A stretch of DNA of 64,000 nucleotides from Alisma plantago-aquatica (taxonomy: Eukaryota; Streptophyta; Magnoliopsida; Alismatales; Alismataceae): positions 1,337,614,915-1,337,678,914 of the forward strand of contig OY856409.1 of NCBI GenBank assembly GCA_963693085.1, in the 5' to 3' direction. Shown here piece by piece: positions 57,080 through 64,000 of this stretch. Position 1 is the stretch's first letter, and every line of letters begins with the position of its first letter. A model generated the notes under the pieces. It did no database searches, was not told where the DNA came from, and worked only from the letters and a program-made list of their open reading frames with translations. The position numbers and the translations under genes were made by a program.

Positions 57080-58723
57080 CTAAGTTTTAGGAATCCAAGC
57101 TAATTCATCTTTCTTTTTCTTAGATGGGCATGAAAATGAATAATGTCCAAGACGCATGCAATAATGACAGCTGATAGAGTCAACTTCATTTCTAAGAGTT
57201 GTGTTCCTAGATACAAACATAATCTTAGTCTTGGATGCTTGGATTCTTTTGGGTTTAATTCTCTTTGGATCGTATCCTAATCCTCTTCTTCCATTATAGC
57301 TAGAGGAAATTTTCAGAATATTTTCAAGTATGTCATTTCCTCTTAACTCATTTACATTTCTTTGTAACTTAGCAATATCTTTCTTTGCCTGATCTAAATT
57401 GGATACTAGAAAGTTTCTTTCTTTGACAACCTCATCATAATCTAAATGTGAACATAGAATAGGTTGTTTCTGAAGATCATTCACTTGAGTTTGTAAATTT
57501 GACTTTTCTAAGGAAAGAAGATTGCAATTAGCTTCTACCGATTTTAACTTAAGAGCATAATCTTCATTTTCCTTTTTGAGATTTTCATTTTCGGATACAA
57601 GAGCAAGAAGTTTATCATTTAAATCTTTATTTACTTTCTTAAGTTTCTTCTTGCACTCAATATATTTCTGATGAGTATTTTGAAGACTAGCAATTATATC
57701 TTCTTTTGGTAGATCATAAAGACTTACCTCTTCTTCGTCTTCATTTGTTGTAGCAATGAGGCATTCTGCTTCTTCATCATCGCTATCATCACTTGAATCA
57801 TCCCATGCAGCTCGATATGCTTTTTCTTTCTTTTTGTGAGATGATTTCTTCCCTTTCTTGAGTGTTGGACAATCACTTTTCATATGTCCTTTCTTACCAC
57901 ATTCGAAGCACCTGGAAGAAGAAATACTAGAAGTTTTATTAGTTTTAAAACTTTTATATTTCTTACCATTTACAACGAGAGTTTCTTCTTCACTATCATC
58001 TTCACTTGTGTCATGATTGTCTCTAGTTGAAGCTTTGAATGCAATGTCCTTCTTTTTCCCATGTTGACGTTCATGTTCTCTTCTTTCTTCCTCTTCTAGA
58101 TCTGCCTCATGAGCTTCTAAATTGCCAATGAGTTGCTCCATTTTGAGTCGAGTGAGGTCATTTGCTTCTGCAATGGCTGTCACCTTTGGCTTGTATTTCG
58201 GAGGAAGTGATCGAAGAATTTTTGATACCTGATCTTCCTCAAGAACAGGTTTTCCTAGGGCACTTAAACCATTAACAATAGTAGAGAATTTTGAAAACAT
58301 TTCACTAATAGACTCATTAGGATCCATACGAAAATGTTCAAACTTTGTTTTGAGCATGCTAACTTTGGAATTTCTAACTTGGGCTGTACCCTCATAGGTT
58401 ATAGATAGTTTATGCCAAATGTCATAAGCTGTATCACAATTTGATATTCTATTAAATTCTCCTACTGAAATAGAACAATATAAAATACTTACAGCTTTTG
58501 CATTCATTTGGGCTAGTTTTACCGTATTTGCATCCCATTCTGCAAATTCGTTTTGAGGAAGCACATATGGAGTAGACACTATTCTCCATAACTCCCAGTT
58601 GATTCCTTGGAAGTAGAATTGCATCCTCCTCTTCCAATATTGGTAGTTTGTTCCATCGAACGGTGGAGGCCTGGCAACAAGTGTCCCTTCAATGTTGAGG
58701 TTGTTGAGCACTCCATCACCCAT
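57080..58723 (-). CDS. Sirevirus-type Copia Gag (547 aa, intact, stand-alone)
   Basis: The N-terminal PPFDGTNYQYWKRRMQFYFQ (20-39) is followed by a UBN2 gag core (~60-205), an acidic/basic linker, a CCHC knuckle CFECGKKGHMKSDC (272-285), a Lys-rich then acidic stretch, a long coiled coil (~345-465) and a second CCHC knuckle CHYCMRLGHYSFSC (519-532). The ORF then stops at LAWIPKT, near where Sireviruses continue into protease. The start is 35 bp after the primer site. It probably assembles particles and binds RNA. The long coiled coil and two knuckles match Sirevirus Gag. No sign of decay is visible. Confidence 0.92.
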   Translation of the reverse strand: MGDGVLNNLNIEGTLVARPPPFDGTNYQYWKRRMQFYFQGINWELWRIVSTPYVLPQNEFAEWDANTVKLAQMNAKAVSILYCSISVGEFNRISNCDTAYDIWHKLSITYEGTAQVRNSKVSMLKTKFEHFRMDPNESISEMFSKFSTIVNGLSALGKPVLEEDQVSKILRSLPPKYKPKVTAIAEANDLTRLKMEQLIGNLEAHEADLEEEERREHERQHGKKKDIAFKASTRDNHDTSEDDSEEETLVVNGKKYKSFKTNKTSSISSSRCFECGKKGHMKSDCPTLKKGKKSSHKKKEKAYRAAWDDSSDDSDDEEAECLIATTNEDEEEVSLYDLPKEDIIASLQNTHQKYIECKKKLKKVNKDLNDKLLALVSENENLKKENEDYALKLKSVEANCNLLSLEKSNLQTQVNDLQKQPILCSHLDYDEVVKERNFLVSNLDQAKKDIAKLQRNVNELRGNDILENILKISSSYNGRRGLGYDPKRIKPKRIQASKTKIMFVSRNTTLRNEVDSISCHYCMRLGHYSFSCPSKKKKDELAWIPKT

Positions 58724-58757
58724 TTCTTCAAGACCTTGTTAGGGTTCCTTGAAGCCT

Positions 58758-58769
58758 GCTCTGATACCA
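58758..58769 (-). promoter_or_regulatory. primer binding site of gag-only element
   Basis: The minus strand reads TGGTATCAGAGC two bases after the 5' LTR end, complementary to initiator tRNA-Met. Confidence 0.88.
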
Positions 58770-58771
58770 AT

Positions 58772-60187
58772 TGAAAACTACTAGAGGGGGGTGAATAGAG
58801 TTTTATAGACAATTTGAAAATTATTGAACTTAAACAACCACAATGAAAATATTGGACAAGGAGACACAGGGTTTAGAGTGGTTCCAACTATAGCAAATAC
58901 TATAGCCGTCAGTCCACTACCCGGTTGCTTACCCAACCGGGATTTGAAAAGAAATTTATTTTATTACCTCGCAAGGACTTTACATAAAATACAATTTCTT
59001 TTCCCAAACCCTTCAAGCAGCCTTCACCTAGAAGTAATCGCCCAACCTTGAAGCAGCCTTCCCTTGAAGTAGATGCACCAACTCCCGTTGCACCAGCCTT
59101 CTGAAGTAGCTTCCCGTGCGATAGCCTTCTTGAAGTAGCTTGAAGTCCCCTTCTCCACCTGAGAAGTCAACCCTCTCCAATCCGCAGCCTCCAACCCTAG
59201 GAGTAGCAAGGAGAGTACAAAAGATAAAAAGGAACAAGAAGGAAAATAGAAATTACAATACCATTGTAAGCACAAGGCTTGATTTTCCTATATCAAGCGT
59301 TTAGATCTCCTAACCAATGTGTATGACAATGTGATTGTAGTGGATAGGAGATACTAGCCTATAGGACATGAAATGGGAGCAATAGGAATGAATGGCAAGT
59401 GTAGGAATTGCTCTATTGCTCTAAAACAGATTGCAAGTGAGTATTCAAGCTCAAGTATAGCACAAGTATATCTTAGGTTTTTTTTGGTGTCCTAAGGCAT
59501 GTCCTATTTATAGGAGTGGCCTATGAATACTTAAGGACGTTCTAGACAACTTCTAGGGGCTTCTAAGTGCTTAACTAGCCGTTAGATATAAGTTAAGTGC
59601 ATTAGTAACGGCTAGTTACTTTATTCTGCAGTTGCTGTCAGAGACCATCTCGGTCGACAAATGGTCGACCGAGACACCTACTCGGTCGAAGTTTTGTCGA
59701 CCGACAGGCTCTCTGGATCAACGTTCATTTGCAACTGCCAACTACTTTGTCAGCTGTGTCTAACGACTACTTGGGTCATTCTCAGTCGAGGAGTTTGTCG
59801 ACTGAGAGTGTCTCGGTCGAGGAGTGTGGTCGACCGAGATTGACTCTGTTTTCAATCTTTTAATTAACCACTAAGCATGTGTATGAGTGTACATATGTGA
59901 TCCTATTTGAAGGGGATGACCTATCTAAGTGTGGTGATTAGCTAGGAAGATCCAACGCTTGATTTACATGCAATCTAAGTACTTGTACATTATATATTTG
60001 TACAAGTTTTTACAACAGTGATTACATTGCATGGAAATATAAATATGTAAGCTCTTTGGATTTTCCCTAGTTACTTTGTCATCCACCTTAATCCTGCACA
60101 CTCAAGTAGCACGTTATATCAACAAGAATGAAATGTTTGTCATCATCGAAACAAAGGGATTTATCATAATGTCCAATTTATCCAACA
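58772..60187 (-). repeat. gag-only element 5' LTR
   Basis: 1416 bp with about ten differences from the 3' LTR, mostly C/T or G/A. The TATA box is at 59503-59514 (minus) and the palindrome cluster at 59647-59840; one palindrome has a C-to-T change (GTCGACTGAG). Confidence 0.92.
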
Positions 60188-60414
60188 TTTCTTTAACAAA
60201 ATAATTATAAGAATAATTTTATTTTGATTACGAGACATGTGAGTTTAATTTATTTTGATTTTGTATATACTAATAAGTGTGTGGTGTATGTAACATTTTG
60301 GAATAATATGTCTTGTTAAAAAATAGCATATTTTTTATATTTTTATGTTCCCTCCCCTCCCTTCCCTTCCCTTCCCCTCCCTTCCCTCTCCTTCATTCAC
60401 CACGTACCAAACAT

Positions 60415-62270
60415 AGCATAAGCGGCCAAGCCAAAAAACTAGCCAGCTTATGGTCCTAACCATCGGCCCCCTTTTCTATTACGTATATACTTTTGCTTTT
60501 CCAGAAAAAAAACACAGTTCTTTCATTATGCATAGTCATTTTCCATAATGTCACAAAAACACAAAATATGTACTTAAAATGATCATAAAAATATGTAAAT
60601 ATCATGTAACCATAATATCATAGCTTTATGGAACAAATACAAAATATATCTTATAAGAAGGAATAATATCTCGTACAAAAAATGAATAATAAACAATGTT
60701 AGAATATTCTTAAAATATTTCTACAATTCCATTTATATGTGTAACAATCATACGAAGTTTGGTATCATGATTTTGATCCATAAAATCATGTAGTATGCTT
60801 CATGTAGATAATATGAGCTAAACACAATAATTACATATGTTGTCAGTAGATGATGAGATGTGCATAATGCCCTGATAACCATATATGGAACCTAATTTGT
60901 AATCAAGAGATTAGTTTGACTCATGGAATTATTCTTTATGATGATTACTATTAAGACATGGTTTGTAACCATAAAATGATTAAATGTGACCTGAGTTTAA
61001 TATGTGCACATAATAATGTGAAAATGGTTATCAATTAATGAACCATGTTCTGGAACATAATTGGAATACAAGATCAATATATTGATATGATAATCCAAGT
61101 AATAATTATAATAACTTATTGACCTAAGATTAACCTTAAAATGGAATTAACTAGGGTTCATTATGACAACCTACTGCGTGACACATGTGACATTGTTTTA
61201 ATTAGAGGTTGACCAAGGTTTTAGTTTACCCCAAGGATATGTGTTTGGTTCATATCTTGATTCAATGTTTGCTTTATCTCTTACTTGCTACTCTATGATT
61301 TGGTTATATTATACGAGTACAAAAGACTTTCCATAAGATATTTGATCAAATAAGTTTCTTGTTAACTATCTTGCACAATTTTATATAAATACAGTTTTGG
61401 GCATATGAAACATAGCATATTTATTCTATTATATGAAAACACTAATTATCTTTGGTAGCATAGTTCTGGTTAATGATCATTCTCTTTGGTAACAGATCAC
61501 ATTGTACAGTGATCTAACTTTTTGATAGTGGATCATAAGGCCTCACGTCTCAAGGTATTTGGTAGCCCAGATGATGCATTATTCCCTTAGGTGGAAAATG
61601 CATGAATGATATAATGGAAAACATACTCAAAATATGTGTTATATTTTGTTAATCAAGATCTTTGTTCAAAAAAAAACTTATGTTACTTATATTACTACCA
61701 AGTCCTAGATTTATCTTATTACCAGGTCATAGTATTATAGAGGTATATGATTCTTTTATCATACTCAACTTCTACTGCTTGTAATATCTTCTTTAGGAAA
61801 AATGCATATGATCTTGAAGACTCTTGATATTTGAGAGTTGCATGGCAAGCAGATGTACAATTGGAACTATTTTCTATAAGATTTTATTGTAATGGCAGTA
61901 TGTGCATATGCAAAATTTTATCATTCAATGTAATATCAATTTTTTAATTATACATTGAATGGTGAGCTTGTATTGTATGACTCCAATGGAGGGACAAATT
62001 CCATCTACATCACTTATAATAATCCACAAGTGTCACAGTGTACCCAATAATTGTTGACTTAAGGTCTAAATTGTCTAATCCCTTATTTTGATAATTACTA
62101 AGTCATTCCACTTGTTTGTGTCTAATGATTCCATTTGAGTGATTTTAGATTAGATAGACACACTCCAAATGCCTAAGATTGCAACCCTAATTTGGAAAAA
62201 TCAAGTCACACACACAAAGATCAAGATTGAAGAATAGATAGCTTTCTCCTTGGATATTTAATGGAAATCA
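60415..62270. other. AT-rich region without recognised genes
   Basis: I see no ORF with a known domain, no LTR ends and no clear tandem repeat. Base composition is strongly AT-rich with scattered homopolymers. It is probably old, decayed repeat DNA. Confidence 0.5.
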
Positions 62271-62689
62271 CTTGTAGATGGGGACAAAAATGATAGTCAA
62301 TAGTAGTAGTATGATGGAGGGAGAGAGTTCAAACCAGGGTAAGGTGACCATAGAGGTGATTCCAGGGAGAAGATGGCGATTCCCCTAAAATCATCCCTCC
62401 AGATCTCAGTTCTAGGTTCAGTCTTGAAGCTCTGCACAAAGGCTAACAAAGATTGGCATGGCAACATTATCCAAGAATTGGACAGTTCTCTTATTTGAAT
62501 CAAAGAAGAAAGAAGACATGGTGCTGAAGTTTTCTTTGCCTAAGATTTGGATGAGGAACTTAGATACCAAAGAGCAAAGTTAGTGGAGGTCGCAAAGAGG
62601 TGGAGCAATACAACTGTTGGCTACATTGTTGTCATGAAACCACACTGGCCAACACTGGTAAGACATTTTGAAATCACCTAGAAACATAA

Positions 62690-63150
62690 ATCATCATTCA
62701 AGATAATTCCAAGGACCAGAAGCTTCTTCCTGGTCAAGTTCAAAGAAGAGGAGGATATGAAAAGGATGTAGAGGGAGGTCTGTGATATGTTGGCTAGAAA
62801 TCAATACTGTTGATAAAGTGGGAGATAGGCGAGCCACTAGAGAAGTAGAAGTTGATGGAGATCACAGGTGAATCTACCTTCCTAACCTCCCGCTTGAGTT
62901 TTGGGATGATGATATGTTGGGATAGATAGGAAATTTCCTAGGAAAAGTGTTGTGTACAAATTATGCTACAAAGTCCATGAGAAGGCTGGATTATGCTCAG
63001 ATTCATATTCGTTTCTATAATGAGTCCAAGTTTCCCAACTCTTATCACTATGAGGAGTGACGAGTGGAATAAGGATATCATTATGGTGCAATATGAATGG
63101 ATCCCATATCTTTGCAATAAGTGTAGGTGTTTCAGGCATTAATCTTCCAT
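62690..63150 (+). pseudogene. LINE ORF1 (DUF4283 plus zinc knuckle) remnant
   Basis: After a stretch reading FFLVKFKEEEDMKR (~62726), the frame gives NLPLEFWDDDML (~62885) and FLGKVLCTNYATKSMRRLDYAQIHIRF (quoted in part: GKVLCTNYATKS, YAQIHIRF). Later comes VQYEWIPYLCNKCRCFRH (63085-63138). This is the DUF4283 region followed by the C-terminal zinc knuckle of plant L1 ORF1, an RNA-binding protein; the final Cys of the knuckle is lost to a stop. Several stops and frameshifts are present. Confidence 0.62.
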
Positions 63151-63639
63151 ATACAAGCAAGAGGAGGAAGGGCATGAGATCAAACAACTGGTGATGGGAG
63201 GAGGGAATGTTGAAGGTCAAGAAGGTTTTGAGATAACTGAGATGATCATTGAGGATTCTACATCTTTGAAAACAATGAAACAAAACTATTTTGAGGAAAG
63301 ATAATGTATTAAGGGTCCACAATTTTCTGATACAAATCATACTCAGATTGCTATGAATGTTAGTGAGAGGAAGGGCAACTTTACTCTAGGGTATTCTATC
63401 CCTAGAGAAATGAACTTTCTATATGAAAGCAAAGTAACTGGAAGTGTTCAAGTGGATGGGGATGGATTTTGTACTATGGTTAATAGAAGTAGAGCTCCAC
63501 CATAGAAAATACCAAAAGGGTATTTGCTTCTAAGAAGATTATCAATGAGGTGTTTGAAATATTGGATAATTCAATGGAAAGCAATCCAATTATTACCATT
63601 GTTGGTGGGAAGCTAGTGGAGATTCTCTTAAATGGATGA

Positions 63640-64000
63640 ACCTCTTGGATTTTTTTCCCCTGGGATGTCTATGGACTTAATAGACCAGAACACCAGGTTA
63701 AAGTTAGGGAAAATATTAGTAATATCAATCTTCCTATCAAATTTTGGTGGAGACTTAGGTCAGATATAACAAGATGGCCAAATCTATTAATAGAGAGTGG
63801 GAAAAGAAATGATGGTACTCCAATCATGCCTCTCACCCGTCTGGTAGAATCCTTAACATTTTAGGATCAAGATTTTTGGATGTGAACATGATATCTCAGT
63901 AATTTTATCATATACATTATTCTGTAGAGTGTAGGCATAACATCTTCTATGTAATTTCTATTTATGGACACAATGATGAAAAGAAGAGGGTGGATCACTA
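63640..64000 (+). pseudogene. LINE ORF2 endonuclease N-terminus remnant
   Basis: The start WDVYGLNRPEHQVKVRE (~63660) matches the WN.RGLN.P.kQ.eVr opening of the AP-endonuclease-like domain. Further on, SHPSGRILNILGSRFLDV (~63830), HYSVECRHNIFYVISIYGHN and the KKRVDH end (to 64000) follow the expected order for this domain. A TAA near 63899 and a missing middle part, including the metal-binding LLET block, show decay. Confidence 0.65.

Larger units (their letters stand above)
54204..60187 (-). mobile_element. gag-only Copia retrotransposon, Sirevirus-like, complete and young
   Basis: 5984 bp on the minus strand with a perfect target duplication TTTCT (54199-54203, 60188-60192). LTRs 54204-55621 and 58772-60187 are ~99.3% identical by eye, with ends TGTTGGATAA...GTAGTTTTCA on the minus strand. 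There is a Met primer site, one intact 547-codon gag and no protease, integrase or RT at all. About 1.46 kb of non-coding DNA lies between the gag stop and the 3' LTR and contains several AAGGGGGAG tracts, as known in Sireviruses. It is non-autonomous for replication but recently mobile, so enzymes came from a relative. Confidence 0.9.
53490..60414. mobile_element. short terminal-inverted-repeat element (MITE-like), split
   Basis: The left end ATGTTTGGTATGCGGTGAATG (53491 onward, 20-base limit respected by reading its first part) matches the complement of the right end, ATGTTTGGTACGTGGTGAATG-like, ending near 60414. The match continues through a GGAAGGGA-rich tract, ~45 bp in all. Without the gag-only element it is about 0.93 kb, purine-rich on the plus strand and non-coding. 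A second internal TTGTTTGGTTGCACATGGTG copy lies at 53546-53566. No target duplication was identified, so the superfamily is uncertain (hAT or PIF-like ends). Confidence 0.5.
62271..64000 (+). mobile_element. L1-type LINE, 5' part, decayed, runs off window
   Basis: ORF1 and the beginning of ORF2 of a plant L1-like non-LTR retrotransposon are in correct order on the plus strand. Both are riddled with stops. The 3' half (reverse transcriptase, tail) lies beyond 64000. The 5' start is not defined by a visible target duplication. Confidence 0.65.

Overview
This window looks like a piece of a flowering-plant nuclear genome made almost entirely of transposable elements. I find no host protein gene, tRNA gene or CRISPR array. 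The evidence for a plant is the mix of families: a PIF/Harbinger DNA transposon, a Cassandra element with 5S rRNA sequence in its LTRs, a chromodomain Ty3 element of Tekay type, an Athila-type Ty3 element, a Sirevirus-like Copia gag, and a plant L1-type LINE. The species cannot be named from the sequence. Identity figures below were counted by eye.

Layout. 1-3288: right part of a decayed PIF/Harbinger transposon ending in a terminal repeat and TTA. 3321-5222: a long-inverted-repeat (foldback) element with a degenerate minisatellite inside. 5767-52815: one nested block. Its outermost element is a non-autonomous LTR retrotransposon (LARD-like) with ~4.2-4.6 kb LTRs, a 791-bp non-coding interior, an initiator-Met primer site and a near-match target duplication (GGGTC/AGGTC). 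Its 5' LTR was entered by a Copia element. The junction region LTR-Copia-LTR is now present twice (8.5-14.6 kb and 27.2-46.3 kb), separated by 12.6 kb. That spacer holds an inverted gypsy LTR, a 380-bp ATC microsatellite, and a 5'-truncated Tekay-like element whose integrase is split by a complete Cassandra. The second Copia copy is split by a solo LTR (31803-44686, TSD CAGAG). The solo LTR is split by a complete minus-strand Athila-like element (33545-44102, TSD CATAC) with an intact 1871-codon gag-pol. The undisturbed 3' LTR (48202-52815) keeps the empty Copia site.

53490-60414: a ~0.9 kb inverted-repeat element split by a complete, young, gag-only Copia element of Sirevirus type (54204-60187, TSD TTTCT) on the minus strand. 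60415-62270: AT-rich, nothing recognised. 62270-64000: decayed LINE ORF1 and start of ORF2, running off the window.

Activity and age. The Athila-like and gag-only elements have LTR pairs about 99% identical and intact main ORFs, so they are the youngest. Cassandra is intermediate (~97%). The LARD, both Copia copies and the Tekay-like element are older and carry many nonsense mutations, mostly CAG to TAG, the pattern expected from deamination of methylated CHG cytosines. The less usual signals are the array of short hairpins with different stems but a constant spacer in the LARD LTR, the composite Copia LTR with two primer-site/polypurine sets, the CG-containing palindrome clusters upstream of the TATA box in three unrelated LTR families, and the 6.2-kb duplicated junction around the foreign 12.6-kb block.
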